From: Streptomyces sp. NRRL WC-3605
GTDB taxonomy: Bacteria; Actinomycetota; Actinomycetes; Streptomycetales; Streptomycetaceae
Direction: 5' to 3'
Assembly (NCBI RefSeq): GCF_001509795.1
Contig: NZ_LLZN01000040.1
Span: forward strand, 1-64,000
Length of the DNA: 64,000 nucleotides
Part shown: positions 17,465-26,127 of the stretch, piece after piece
Position numbering within the stretch: position 1 is the stretch's first letter
Layout: the number at the start of each line of letters is the position of its first letter
Notes under the pieces: model-generated
The model's database searches: none
Told to the model about the DNA's origin: nothing
Seen by the model: the letters and a program-made list of their open reading frames with translations, nothing else
Made by a program: the position numbers and the translations under genes

Positions 17465-18400
17465 ATGGGGGCTGGGCACGACCACGGGCACGCGCACGGG
17501 CCCCCGACCGGTACGGCGGCCGCCGCCTACCGGGGGCGGCTGCGGGTCGCGCTGGCGATCACGCTCGGGGTCATGGTGGTGCAGATCGTCGGCGGCGTCG
17601 CCGCGGACTCGCTGGCCCTGGTCGCGGACGCGGCGCACATGGCGACGGACGCGGTGGGTCTCGGCATGGCCCTGCTCGCGATCCACTTCGCGAACCGGCC
17701 GGCGAGCACGACCCGCACCTTCGGCTACGCCCGCGCGGAGATCCTCGCCGCCCTCGCCAACTGTCTGCTGCTGCTCGGCGTCGGCGGGTACGTCCTGTAC
17801 GAGGCCGTCGAGCGGTTCTTCACCCCGGCGGACACCGAGGGCGGCCTGATGATCGTCTTCGGCTCGATCGGCCTGGTCGCCAACCTGATCTCGCTGTCCC
17901 TGCTGATGCGGGGCCAGAAGGAGAGCCTGAACGTACGCGGCGCGTTCCTGGAGGTGGCCGCGGACACCCTCGGCTCGCTGACGGTCATCGTCTCCGCCGC
18001 CGTGATCCTCGGCACCGGCTGGCAGGCCGCCGACCCGATCGCCTCGCTGGTCATCGGCGTCATGATCGTGCCGCGCACCCTGAAGCTGCTGCGCGAGACC
18101 CTCGACGTCCTGCTGGAGTCGGCGCCGAAGGGCGTCGACATGGACGAGGTGCGGGCGCACATCCTCGCCGTGGACGGCGTCGAGGACGTCCACGACCTGC
18201 ACGCGTGGACGATCACCTCGGGGATGCCGGTGCTGTCCGCCCATGTGGTGGTGCGCTCCGACGTCCTGAACGCCATCGGCCACGAGAAGGTGCTGCACGA
18301 GCTCCAGGGGTGCCTCGGCCACCACTTCGACGTCGAGCACTGCACCTTCCAGCTGGAGCCCGCCGGTCACGCGCAGCACGAGTCCCGGCTCTGCCACTGA
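17465..18400 (+). CDS. zitB: Cation diffusion facilitator zinc exporter (ZitB/CzcD type)
   Basis: A 311-residue CDF transporter. A His-rich N-terminus (HDHGHAHG) precedes six transmembrane helices. The metal-site pairs are visible as ADAAHMATDAVG in helix 2 (HxxxD) and EVAADTLGS in helix 5 (DxxxD-like region), and the C-terminal cytoplasmic domain includes DLHAWTI. CDF proteins export Zn2+ by proton exchange. The ATG at 17465 has AAGGGCGG upstream. The name zitB rests on the resemblance of gene order to S. coelicolor (next to idi) as I remember it. Confidence 0.87.
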   Translation: MGAGHDHGHAHGPPTGTAAAAYRGRLRVALAITLGVMVVQIVGGVAADSLALVADAAHMATDAVGLGMALLAIHFANRPASTTRTFGYARAEILAALANCLLLLGVGGYVLYEAVERFFTPADTEGGLMIVFGSIGLVANLISLSLLMRGQKESLNVRGAFLEVAADTLGSLTVIVSAAVILGTGWQAADPIASLVIGVMIVPRTLKLLRETLDVLLESAPKGVDMDEVRAHILAVDGVEDVHDLHAWTITSGMPVLSAHVVVRSDVLNAIGHEKVLHELQGCLGHHFDVEHCTFQLEPAGHAQHESRLCH

Positions 18401-18596
18401 CCCGGCCGGAACAGGCGTACGGTCGGACGGGACGCCCGTACGAACGCGGGTACGGCGATCCGGTGGTCCCCGGCTTCCTCGCGCCGCGGCGCCCCCGCGG
18501 GCGGTTCCCCACCCGCCGCGCCGGGCACGATCACTTGCCGGGAGTGCCGGATTCGTACGGCACACTTGGGGCGCAACACCGATGTGAAGGATGGGT

Positions 18597-19193
18597 ATGC
18601 CGATCACACCTGCCACCTCGACGCAGAGTCCGTCGAAGGGCGCCGCCGCTGACGCGATTCTGCTGGAACTGGTCGACGAGAACGGTGTGACGATCGGCAC
18701 CGCGGAGAAGCTCGCCGCCCATCAGCCGCCCGGGCAGCTGCATCGCGCGTTCTCCGTGTTCCTCTTCGACGAGCAGGGCCGGCTGCTGCTCCAGCAGCGG
18801 GCGCTCGGCAAGTACCACTCCCCCGGTGTCTGGTCCAACACCTGCTGCGGCCACCCCTACCCCGGCGAGGCCCCCTTCGCGGCCGCGGCCCGGCGCACGT
18901 ACGAGGAGCTCGGTGTCTCCCCCTCGCTGATGGCCGAGGCCGGCACGGTCCGCTACAACCACCCGGACCCCGACTCGGGCCTGGTGGAGCAGGAGTACAA
19001 CCATCTCTTCGTCGGCCTGGTGCAGGCCGCGCCGCGGCCGGACCCGGAGGAGGTCGGCGGGACCGCGTTCGTCACGGCTGCCGAACTGGCCGAGCGGCAC
19101 GCGAAGGACCCGTTCTCGTCCTGGTTCATGACCGTGCTGGACGCGGCCCGTCCCGCCGTCCGCGAGCTGACGGGTCCGTCGGCCGGCTGGTGA
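18597..19193 (+). CDS. idi: Isopentenyl-diphosphate delta-isomerase, type I
   Basis: A 198-residue Nudix-fold isomerase interconverting IPP and DMAPP. The catalytic cysteine lies in SNTCCGHP, the Nudix-like region reads AAARRTYEELGV, and the catalytic glutamate is in EQEYNHLF. The ATG at 18597 is 8 bases after AAGG; an ATG two codons earlier would be too close to it. The gene supports the isoprenoid demand of the hopanoid genes on the left, though it is not in that operon. Confidence 0.95.
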   Translation: MPITPATSTQSPSKGAAADAILLELVDENGVTIGTAEKLAAHQPPGQLHRAFSVFLFDEQGRLLLQQRALGKYHSPGVWSNTCCGHPYPGEAPFAAAARRTYEELGVSPSLMAEAGTVRYNHPDPDSGLVEQEYNHLFVGLVQAAPRPDPEEVGGTAFVTAAELAERHAKDPFSSWFMTVLDAARPAVRELTGPSAGW

Positions 19194-19218
19194 CGTTCCC
19201 GCCCGGCCGGGGCCCGGC

Positions 19219-19734
19219 CTACGGGTACGGGTCCCGGACCGGCTCGAGCGGGACGGCGGCCCAGATCACCTTCCCGCCGCTCGCCGTGTGCTCGACGTCG
19301 CAGACGCCGCCCGCCTCGCGGGTGATCTCGCGGACCAGGAGCAGCCCCCGGCCCCCGGTCTGCCCGTAGTCGGCCTCCAGGGCGGTCGGCCGGTAGGGGT
19401 GGTTGTCCTCGACGGACACCCGCAGCCACTCCGCGCCGACGGCGACCTCCACGGCGAGCATCGGTGACAGCAGCGCCGCGTGCCGTACGGCGTTCGTCAC
19501 CAGCTCCGAGACGATCAGCAGCAGCCCTTGGACCAGGTCGTCCGGGACCGGTACGCCCTGGCGGTACAGCAGGTCCCGCACGGCGTGCCGGGCCTGCGGG
19601 ACGGACGCCTCCACGGCGGGGGCGGTGAACCGCCAGACGCCCTCGTACGGCAGTGGGTCCGGCGGCCGTGGATCGAGGGAGTCCTCCGCGCCGCCCGCTG
19701 GGCGCGGGCCGGACCCGCGCCCGTGGTTCTCCAT
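19219..19734 (-). CDS. HATPase_c ATP-binding protein (anti-sigma regulatory factor type)
   Basis: A 171-residue single-domain GHKL ATPase. The N-box reads LIVSELVTNAVRHA and the G-region GGRGLLLVREI. Streptomycetes encode dozens of such RsbW/SpoIIAB-like proteins, which bind or phosphorylate anti-anti-sigma factors; the partner is not encoded here. I chose ATG 19734; a GTG at 19770 is an alternative. It is convergent with idi, with a 25-bp gap holding a GC-rich palindrome (19205-19219) too tight to be a confident terminator. Confidence 0.8.
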   Translation of the reverse strand: MENHGRGSGPRPAGGAEDSLDPRPPDPLPYEGVWRFTAPAVEASVPQARHAVRDLLYRQGVPVPDDLVQGLLLIVSELVTNAVRHAALLSPMLAVEVAVGAEWLRVSVEDNHPYRPTALEADYGQTGGRGLLLVREITREAGGVCDVEHTASGGKVIWAAVPLEPVRDPYP

Positions 19735-19969
19735 CGTCCGGTCGCCACCCTTGCGCTCGATTGTCACCACACGTCGAGTGTTGGGAACGCACCGGTCCCG
19801 ACCGGAGAACTGAACAGAAGTCAGCAGGTATCGAGCGATTATGACCGTTGGCGTATGACACGGTCAGATGTGGGACCACTGTTGACCCCCCGGATGCCGA
19901 CTTGGCGAACTATTCGGGTTGTACGGGTTTGGGGGCGTGCCGAGCGCGGACGATCCTTCCGGCGGCGGA

Positions 19970-20007
19970 CCCTCCGCGGAGGGCCGTCCGGCACCGGCGG
20001 ATAGCAT
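19970..20007 (+). promoter_or_regulatory. Palindrome and -10 element before the enoyl-CoA hydratase gene
   Basis: CCCTCCGCGGAGGG (19970-19983) is a perfect 14-bp palindrome at about the -35 position of a TAGCAT -10 (20002-20007). The -10 ends 7 bases before the ATG, so the mRNA is probably leaderless. A repressor on the palindrome would block the promoter. Confidence 0.4.
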
Positions 20008-20014
20008 CCCGCGC

Positions 20015-20770
20015 ATGGAGCCCCAGCTGCTGCACCGCGTCGCCGACGCGGTCGCCACCGTCGTCGTCCACCATCCGGCCAAGCGCAACGCGATGACGGC
20101 CGCGATGTGGCGGGCACTGCCCCCGCTGCTCGACACGCTGGCCGCCGACCCGGACGTCCGGGCGCTGGTGCTGACCGGGGAGGGCGGGACCTTCTGCGCG
20201 GGCGCCGACATCTCGACGCTCCAGGGGTCCCCGCGGGAGGCGCAGGAGCTGGCCGTGGCTGCCGAGGAGGCTCTGGCGGCCTTCCCGAAGCCGACGCTGG
20301 CGGCGGTCCGGGGGCACTGCGTGGGCGGCGGGGCCCAGCTGGCGGCGGCGTGCGATCTGCGGTTCGCGCAGCAGGGCGCGCTGTTCGGGGTGACGCCCGC
20401 GAAGCTCGGGATCGTCTACCCGGCCTCCTCCACCCGGCGGCTGGTGTCGCTGGTCGGTCCGGCCACCGCCAAGTACCTGCTGTTCTCGGGCGAGTTGATC
20501 GACGCGGAGCGTGCCCTGCGCACGGGTCTGGTGGACGAGGTGCTGCCGGAGGGCGAACTGGACAAGCGGGTCGCGGAGTTCACCCGGGTGCTGGCGTCAC
20601 GCTCGCAGCTGACGCAGGCCGCCGCCAAGGAGTTCGCGAACGGCCGCACCGACCGCGACGGGCACTGGGAGCGGCGGGCGCGCGAGAGCGGCGACACCGC
20701 GGAGGGGGTCGCCGCCTTCCTGGAGCGCAGGCAGCCGCGCTTCACCTGGACCGCGTCTACACGAGGGTGA
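20015..20770 (+). CDS. Enoyl-CoA hydratase/isomerase family protein
   Basis: A 251-residue crotonase-fold protein. The oxyanion-hole segments are GGTFCAGADIS and GHCVGGGAQLAAACD (cores CAGADI and GGGAQLA), as in enoyl-CoA hydratases. One catalytic Glu usual in hydratases (after the second loop) is not obvious: the region reads FGVTPAKLGIVYP, so it may be an isomerase or other crotonase. No Shine-Dalgarno is seen; a TAGCAT -10 just upstream suggests a leaderless mRNA. Its 3' end overlaps the convergent DJ-1 gene by 14 bp. Confidence 0.82.
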   Translation: MEPQLLHRVADAVATVVVHHPAKRNAMTAAMWRALPPLLDTLAADPDVRALVLTGEGGTFCAGADISTLQGSPREAQELAVAAEEALAAFPKPTLAAVRGHCVGGGAQLAAACDLRFAQQGALFGVTPAKLGIVYPASSTRRLVSLVGPATAKYLLFSGELIDAERALRTGLVDEVLPEGELDKRVAEFTRVLASRSQLTQAAAKEFANGRTDRDGHWERRARESGDTAEGVAAFLERRQPRFTWTASTRG

Positions 20771-21392
20771 ACCGGCTGTCGGTGCGGAACTCCTCGACGA
20801 GGTGCGCGGGCGCCTTGAGCGGCGAGCCCGCGTCGTAGGGCGGCTGCGGGTCGTACTCGGTCAGCAGCTGGACGGCCTGGGCGTGCTCGTCGCCCGCGAT
20901 CCGGCCCACCAGGGTGAGGGCCATGTCGATCCCGGCGGAGACCCCGGCCGCGGTGACGTACTTGCCGTCCGTGACGACGCGGTCCGCGGTGGGCTCGGCG
21001 CCGTACTGCGGCAGGAAGTCCAGGGTCAGCCAGTGCGAGGCGGCGCGGCGGTCCCGGAGCAGGCCGGCGGCGGCCAGGAGCAGCGAGCCGGAGCAGACCG
21101 AGGTCGTCCAGGCGGTCGTGGCGTCGGCGGTCCGGAGCCAGTCCAGGAGGGTCTCGTTCTCGATCTCGGTGAACGTCCCGGGGCCGCCGGGCACCACGAC
21201 GACGTCGGGGTGCGGCACGTCGGCCAGGGCCTTGCCGGCGGTCAGCGTGAGGAAGCCGGTGTCGGCGCGGACCGGTCCGGCCTGCTCGGCGACGAAGTCG
21301 ACGCGCGCGTCCGGGAGGCGGCTCAGCGCCTCGTAGGGGCCCACGACGTCGAGGGCGGTGAAGCGGTCGTACAGGACCATGGCGATCTGCAT
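20757..21392 (-). CDS. DJ-1/PfpI family protein
   Basis: A 211-residue class-I-glutamine-amidotransferase-like protein. The nucleophile-elbow cysteine is in TTSVCSGSLLLAAAG, after VVVPGGPGT. The subgroup resembles isonitrile hydratase and GlxA N-terminal domains. Its reaction is unknown. The start is fixed by GGAAGGA upstream of the ATG. It follows the GlxA-type regulator gene by 26 bp in the same direction and shares its N-terminal fold, so they probably arose by duplication and may act together. Confidence 0.82.
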   Translation of the reverse strand: MQIAMVLYDRFTALDVVGPYEALSRLPDARVDFVAEQAGPVRADTGFLTLTAGKALADVPHPDVVVVPGGPGTFTEIENETLLDWLRTADATTAWTTSVCSGSLLLAAAGLLRDRRAASHWLTLDFLPQYGAEPTADRVVTDGKYVTAAGVSAGIDMALTLVGRIAGDEHAQAVQLLTEYDPQPPYDAGSPLKAPAHLVEEFRTDSRFTLV

Positions 21393-21418
21393 GGCGTTCC
21401 TTCCGGGTCGGGCGGGTG

Positions 21419-22378
21419 TCAGGGTGTGGAGGCGGGGCGGAAGCGGCGGCGGTACTCGGCCGGGGACACCCCGAGGGTCCGCACGAAGGCGCGGCGCATG
21501 GCCTCGGGGGTGCCGTAGCCGCCGGCCCGGGAGATCTCCTCGACGCCGTCGGTGGTGTCCTCCAGGAGGCGGCGGGCGTGTTCGAGGCGGACCCGGTCGA
21601 CGTAGCGGCCGGGGGTCGTGCCGGTCTCGTCCTGGAAGGCGCGGGCGAAGTGGCGCGGGGAGAGGCTCGCGCGGGCGGCGAGCGCCTCGACCGAGAGGTC
21701 GGCCTCGGGATGCTCGGCGATCCAGCGCTGGACCTCCCGCAGCGGCTCGCGCCGCGCGGTCTGGGCGGCGAGCTGGGCGCTGAACTGCGCCTGGTTGCCG
21801 GGCCTGCGCAGGAAGACGACGAGGTGGCGGGCGATGCCGAGGGCGATGTCCCGGCCGAGGTCCTCCTCGACCAGGGCGAGCGCGAGGTCGATGCCGGAGG
21901 TCACGCCGGCGGAGGTCGAGACCTGTCCGTCGCGGACGTAGATGGGGTCGGGCTCGACGGCGACCTCCGGGTGGTCGCGGGCGAGCTTGCCGCAGTACGC
22001 CCAGTGGGTCGTGGCGCGGCGCCCGTCCAGGAGCCCGGCGGCGGCCAGCAGCAGCGAGCCGGTGCAGACGGAGACGAGGCGTTCGGCGGTGCGGGCGTGG
22101 GAGCGCAGCCAGTCGGTGAGGGCGGGGTCCGGGTCCCGGGTGCCGTGGCCGCCGGGGACGACGAGGGTGTGCGCGTCGAGCCGGTCGCCGAGCGCCTGGT
22201 CGGGTACGAGGGTCAGGCCGCCGGAGGTGCGGACGGGGCCGCCGTTCAGGGATGCGGTGCGGATGCGGTAGGTGCCCGGACGGTAGGTCTCCGCCCCGGC
22301 GAAGACCTCCAGCGGACCGCTGACGTCCAGGCTGAGGACGCCGTCGAAGAGCACGAAGAGAACGGTTCGCTGGGCCAT
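21419..22378 (-). CDS. GlxA-family transcriptional regulator (DJ-1 domain plus AraC HTH)
   Basis: A 319-residue regulator. Residues 1 to about 190 are a DJ-1/PfpI-like domain with VSVCTGSLLLAAAG. Residues about 220-315 are an AraC-type double helix-turn-helix with LSPRHFARAFQDETGTTP and ISRAGGYGTPEAMRRAF. Such proteins sense amino-acid or amine metabolites. It is divergent from the SCO6745-like gene across 113 bp. The ATG at 22378 starts at the first strand of the fold; its ribosome site is weak. Confidence 0.88.
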   Translation of the reverse strand: MAQRTVLFVLFDGVLSLDVSGPLEVFAGAETYRPGTYRIRTASLNGGPVRTSGGLTLVPDQALGDRLDAHTLVVPGGHGTRDPDPALTDWLRSHARTAERLVSVCTGSLLLAAAGLLDGRRATTHWAYCGKLARDHPEVAVEPDPIYVRDGQVSTSAGVTSGIDLALALVEEDLGRDIALGIARHLVVFLRRPGNQAQFSAQLAAQTARREPLREVQRWIAEHPEADLSVEALAARASLSPRHFARAFQDETGTTPGRYVDRVRLEHARRLLEDTTDGVEEISRAGGYGTPEAMRRAFVRTLGVSPAEYRRRFRPASTP

Positions 22379-22465
22379 GCCTTCGATTCTTCGGGCCCGG
22401 GCGGACGGCCGCAATGACGAGGACCCCACCTTTCCTGCCATGGCGGACGCGCGCCCCTGGCGACG

Positions 22466-22485
22466 TACCAAGCGGTTGGTAACCT
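22466..22485 (+). promoter_or_regulatory. Operator-like dyad overlapping a leaderless promoter
   Basis: TACCAA-GCGG-TTGGTA (22466-22481) is a perfect inverted repeat. Its last bases overlap TAACCT (22480-22485), a good -10 ending 6 bases before the ATG at 22492. Dyads of the ACCAA-N4-TTGGT form are typical targets of TetR-like or MarR-like repressors. Confidence 0.5.
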
Positions 22486-22491
22486 CGGGCC

Positions 22492-23361
22492 ATGACTACT
22501 GCCGCCCTGGAGCCGCGTGCCGGCCGACGCTGCCAGAACATGCTCAACTCCCTCCACGCGACGCTGTACTTCGCGCCCGAGACGGGCGAGGAGCTGGGCG
22601 CGCTCGGGATCACGCACCCCAAGGCCGTGAACTTCGCGGTGCGGGCGGCGGCGATGGGCCCGGTGGGCGCGGGCGCGGTGACGGCGGCGTTCTACAACTA
22701 CAAGCACGAGGCCGTGGCCCGGCACGTCCCGGCCGTCTGGTCGGTCGCCTCGCCGGAGGCCGTTCTCGCGGCCCGCGCGCGAGCGGTGGACCGGACGCTG
22801 CGCCGGCTGCTCGGCGAGGAGGCGCTGGCGTCGGCGGAGATGACCGAGGCGGCCCGGCTCGCGCTGCGCGCCACCGAGGGGTGCTCCCGCAGCGCCCGGC
22901 CGCTGTACTCCGCATACGCGGACCTGCCCGTGCCCGACCAGCCGCACCTCGCGTACTTCCATGCGACGACGCTGCTGCGCGAGCACCGGGGCGACGGGCA
23001 TCTGGCCGTGCTGATGTCGGCCGAGCTGGACGGCCTGGAGGCGGTGGTGACCCACACGGCGACCGGCAAGGGCATGACCCCGAAGTGGGTGTTCGCGACC
23101 CGCGGCTGGTCCCAGGAGGACTGGGACGCCGCCTGCGGCCGGCTGCGCGGGCGCGGCCTGCTGGACGAGGCGGGCGAGCTGACGCCCCAGGGAGTCGCCC
23201 TGCGCAAGGAGATCGAAGCCGAGACCGACCGTCTCGACCAGGCGCCGTACCGGCGTCTCGGGGCGGACGGCGTGGCCCGGCTGACGGAGCTGGGCGCCGG
23301 GTTCGCGCGCACGGCGGCCACGGCCGGGGCCTTCCCGCAGGACCTGCTCGGCAAGGGCTGA
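22492..23361 (+). CDS. SCO6745-family protein (predicted helix-turn-helix)
   Basis: A 289-residue actinobacterial protein of the family I remember as SCO6745/SalK. The N-terminal half is helical with no known catalytic motif. Residues about 180-285 look like a winged helix (ELDGLEAVVTHTATGKGM followed by the LRGRGLLDEAGELTPQG wing). It might be a regulator that binds a small ligand; function is unproven. The ATG follows a TAACCT -10 by 6 bases, so the mRNA is likely leaderless, and the operator-like dyad there may mean self-regulation. Confidence 0.75.
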   Translation: MTTAALEPRAGRRCQNMLNSLHATLYFAPETGEELGALGITHPKAVNFAVRAAAMGPVGAGAVTAAFYNYKHEAVARHVPAVWSVASPEAVLAARARAVDRTLRRLLGEEALASAEMTEAARLALRATEGCSRSARPLYSAYADLPVPDQPHLAYFHATTLLREHRGDGHLAVLMSAELDGLEAVVTHTATGKGMTPKWVFATRGWSQEDWDAACGRLRGRGLLDEAGELTPQGVALRKEIEAETDRLDQAPYRRLGADGVARLTELGAGFARTAATAGAFPQDLLGKG

Positions 23362-23463
23362 GAGAGATTGGCCCGGCACGGCTCCGCCGGGCATGACCAG
23401 CGCCGAGCGCGGTACCCGTGACCTCGACGGCCGACCGGCGGCCGCCGAGGAGAGGTGAACGAC

Positions 23464-23595
23464 GTGTTCCGTGCCATCGCAGATGTCCTGCGTCAGATCG
23501 GCGGCGCCATCGCCACCGTGGTGACGCTTCCGTTCCGGGCGCTCGCCCGGCTGTTCGGCGGGGCGTCCGGCAGCGCTCGCGGCCGCCGGGCCTGA
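23464..23595 (+). CDS. Small conserved-looking hypothetical protein, 43 aa
   Basis: A short frame starting GTG at 23464 behind GAGGAGAGG (46 residues if the GTG at 23455 is used). The peptide has an amphipathic helix VFRAIADVLRQIGGAIATVV then LPFRALARLFGG and a basic tail RGRRA. Similar small LPFR-x-L-x-RLFGGAS peptides occur in other Streptomyces as I recall. The amphipathic and basic pattern suggests membrane-surface binding. No function is known. Confidence 0.6.
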   Translation: MFRAIADVLRQIGGAIATVVTLPFRALARLFGGASGSARGRRA

Positions 23596-23697
23596 CCCGC
23601 CCCGCCACGACGGGCCCGGGACCCGCCCTGATCCCCGGTTGTCGGCGCCACCTGCCACAATTGCCGCGCAACCTCAGTCAGAAGGCGGGACGGGATC

Positions 23698-26079
23698 GTG
23701 ACGACACCCCTCGTAGGGTCCATCGAAGGCAGGATCGCCGCAGAGCTCGGCGTACGGGAGCGGCAGGTGAAGGCTGCCGTGGAGCTGCTCGACGGCGGTT
23801 CGACGGTGCCTTTCATCGCCCGCTACCGCAAGGAAGCGACCGAGATGCTCGACGACGCGCAGTTGCGCACGCTCGAGGAGCGGCTGCGCTACCTGCGGGA
23901 GCTGGAGGAGCGGCGGACGGCGATCCTGGACTCGGTGCGGGAGCAGGGCAAGCTGACCGAGGAGCTGGAGGCGCGGATCCGCGGCGCCGAGACCAAGGCC
24001 CGCCTGGAGGACATCTACCTGCCGTTCAAGCCCAAGCGCCGCACCAAGGCGCAGATCGCCCGGGAGGCCGGCCTCGAGCCGCTGGCCGAGGGCCTGCTCG
24101 ACGACCCGACCGTCGAGCCCCTGGCCGCCGCCTCCGCGTTCGTGGACGCGGACAAGGGCGTCGCCGATCCGCAGGCCGCCCTGGACGGCGCCCGGGCCAT
24201 CCTGACGGAGCGCTTCTCCGAGGACGCCGACCTGATCGGTGAGCTGCGCGAGCGCATGTGGACGCGCGGGCGCCTTGCCGCCAAGGTCCGCGAGGGCAAG
24301 GAGGAGGCGGGCGCCAAGTTCGCCGACTACTTCGACTTCGTTGAGCCGTTCACCGCGCTGCCCTCGCACCGGATCCTGGCGATGCTGCGGGGCGAGAAGG
24401 AGGAGGTCCTCGACCTCGTCCTGGAGCCGGAGGAGCCCACCGACGGCCCGTCCTCGTACGAGGGGATGATCGCGCACCGGTTCCGGATCGCCGACCGCGG
24501 GCGTCCCGCCGACAAGTGGCTCCAGGACACGGTCCGCTGGGCCTGGCGCACCCGCGTCCTCGTCCACCTCGGCATCGACCTGCGGCTGCGCCTGCGGACG
24601 GCCGCCGAGGACGACGCCGTCGGCGTGTTCGCCGCCAACCTCCGCGACCTGCTGCTGGCCGCCCCGGCCGGCACCCGGGCGACGCTGGGCCTCGACCCCG
24701 GATTCCGCACCGGCGTCAAGGTCGCCGTCGTGGACGCCACCGGCAAGGTCGTCGCCACCGACGTCATCCACCCGCACGTCCCGGCCAACCGCTGGGACGA
24801 GGCCATCGCCAAGCTGGCCCGGCTGGCGAAGGAGCACGCGGTCGAGCTCGTCGCGATCGGCAACGGCACGGCGTCCCGCGAGACCGACAAGCTCGCCGGT
24901 GAACTGATCACCCGGCACCCGGAGCTGAAGCTCACCAAGGTGATGGTGTCCGAGGCCGGCGCCTCCGTGTACTCGGCCTCCGCCTTCGCCTCGCAGGAAC
25001 TGCCCGACATGGACGTGTCGCTGCGCGGCGCGGTGTCGATCGCCCGCCGGCTGCAGGACCCGCTGGCCGAGCTGGTGAAGATCGACCCGAAGTCGATCGG
25101 CGTCGGCCAGTACCAGCACGACCTGTCCGAGGTGAAGCTCTCGCGCTCGCTGGACGCGGTCGTCGAGGACTGTGTGAACGGCGTGGGCGTGGACGTCAAC
25201 ACGGCGTCGGCGCCGCTGCTCGCGCGGGTCTCCGGCATCACCTCCGGTCTCGCGGAGAACATCGTGTCCCACCGGGACGCCAACGGCCCCTTCACCTCCC
25301 GCGGGCAGCTGAAGAAGGTGGCGCGGCTCGGCCCGAAGGCCTACGAGCAGTGCGCGGGCTTCCTGCGCATCCGCGGCGGCGAGGACCCGCTGGACGCGTC
25401 CAGCGTCCACCCCGAGTCCTACCCGGTGGTGCGGCGGATCGTGAAGACGTCCGGTCAGGACGTGGCCGCGCTGATCGGCAACACCGGGGTGCTGCGCTCG
25501 CTGCGGCCCGACGACTTCGTGGACGAGACGTTCGGTCTGCCGACCGTGACGGACATCCTCAAGGAGCTGGAGAAGCCCGGCCGCGACCCGCGCCCGGCCT
25601 TCCGTACGGCGACCTTCAAGGAGGGCGTCGAGAAGATCGCCGACCTGTCCTCGGGGATGGTCCTGGAGGGCGTCGTCACCAACGTGGCGGCGTTCGGGGC
25701 GTTCATCGACATCGGCGTCCACCAGGACGGTCTGGCGCATGTCTCGGCGCTGTCGAAGACGTTCGTGAAGGACCCGCGGGACGTGGTGAAGCCCGGCGAC
25801 ATCGTCAAGGTGAAGGTCCTCGACGTGGACATCCCGCGCAAGCGGATCTCGCTGACGCTCCGCCTGGACGACGAGGCCGCTCCCCAGGACCGGCAGGGCG
25901 GCGGCGAGCGACGCCAGCGCGGCGGACGTCCTCCGCAGCAGCGTCAGGGCGGTGGTGGCCGGGGCGGCCGGGGCGGCCAGGGCGGCGGCTCCCGCCAGGC
26001 ACCGCCCCCGGCGAACAGCGCGATGGCGGACGCCCTGCGCAAGGCGGGCCTGCTCGACGGGAAGAACGGCAAGCGCTGA
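23698..26079 (+). CDS. tex: RNA-binding transcriptional accessory protein Tex
   Basis: A 793-residue Tex protein. Domains in order: N-terminal helical Tex domain with [17 protein letters not shown], a YqgF/RNase-H-like domain starting [18 protein letters not shown] near residue 335, helix-hairpin-helix repeats ([40 protein letters not shown], each quoted in part), and an S1 RNA-binding domain near residues 650-720 ([20 protein letters not shown]). The C-terminal tail is unusually rich in Gly, Gln and Arg (RGG-like), a common actinobacterial extension that may bind RNA. It starts with GTG. Confidence 0.95.
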   Translation: MTTPLVGSIEGRIAAELGVRERQVKAAVELLDGGSTVPFIARYRKEATEMLDDAQLRTLEERLRYLRELEERRTAILDSVREQGKLTEELEARIRGAETKARLEDIYLPFKPKRRTKAQIAREAGLEPLAEGLLDDPTVEPLAAASAFVDADKGVADPQAALDGARAILTERFSEDADLIGELRERMWTRGRLAAKVREGKEEAGAKFADYFDFVEPFTALPSHRILAMLRGEKEEVLDLVLEPEEPTDGPSSYEGMIAHRFRIADRGRPADKWLQDTVRWAWRTRVLVHLGIDLRLRLRTAAEDDAVGVFAANLRDLLLAAPAGTRATLGLDPGFRTGVKVAVVDATGKVVATDVIHPHVPANRWDEAIAKLARLAKEHAVELVAIGNGTASRETDKLAGELITRHPELKLTKVMVSEAGASVYSASAFASQELPDMDVSLRGAVSIARRLQDPLAELVKIDPKSIGVGQYQHDLSEVKLSRSLDAVVEDCVNGVGVDVNTASAPLLARVSGITSGLAENIVSHRDANGPFTSRGQLKKVARLGPKAYEQCAGFLRIRGGEDPLDASSVHPESYPVVRRIVKTSGQDVAALIGNTGVLRSLRPDDFVDETFGLPTVTDILKELEKPGRDPRPAFRTATFKEGVEKIADLSSGMVLEGVVTNVAAFGAFIDIGVHQDGLAHVSALSKTFVKDPRDVVKPGDIVKVKVLDVDIPRKRISLTLRLDDEAAPQDRQGGGERRQRGGRPPQQRQGGGGRGGRGGQGGGSRQAPPPANSAMADALRKAGLLDGKNGKR

Positions 26080-26091
26080 CCGGTGTGTGAC

Positions 26092-26120
26092 GGGGTGGGC
26101 GGGTGCGCCCCGCCCACCCC
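26092..26120. terminator. Bidirectional terminator between tex and the ABC-F gene
   Basis: GGGGTGGGCGGG (26092-26103) and CCCGCCCACCCC (26109-26120) form a perfect 12-bp stem with a 5-base loop. It sits between the convergent stops of tex and the ABC-F gene. Confidence 0.85.
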
Positions 26121-26127
26121 TGGCCGT

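Noticed and set aside
18415..18445. CGTACGG...CCGTACG inverted repeat after the zinc exporter gene
   Set aside because: Seven-base arms with a 13-base loop; not strong enough to call a terminator.
18535..18561. TTGCCG...TACGGC as an idi promoter
   Set aside because: The spacer is 15 bp and the -10 ends in C; not convincing.
19205..19219. GC palindrome between idi and the HATPase gene as a terminator
   Set aside because: GGCCGGG-G-CCCGGCC leaves no room for a loop unless several base pairs open; too weak to call.
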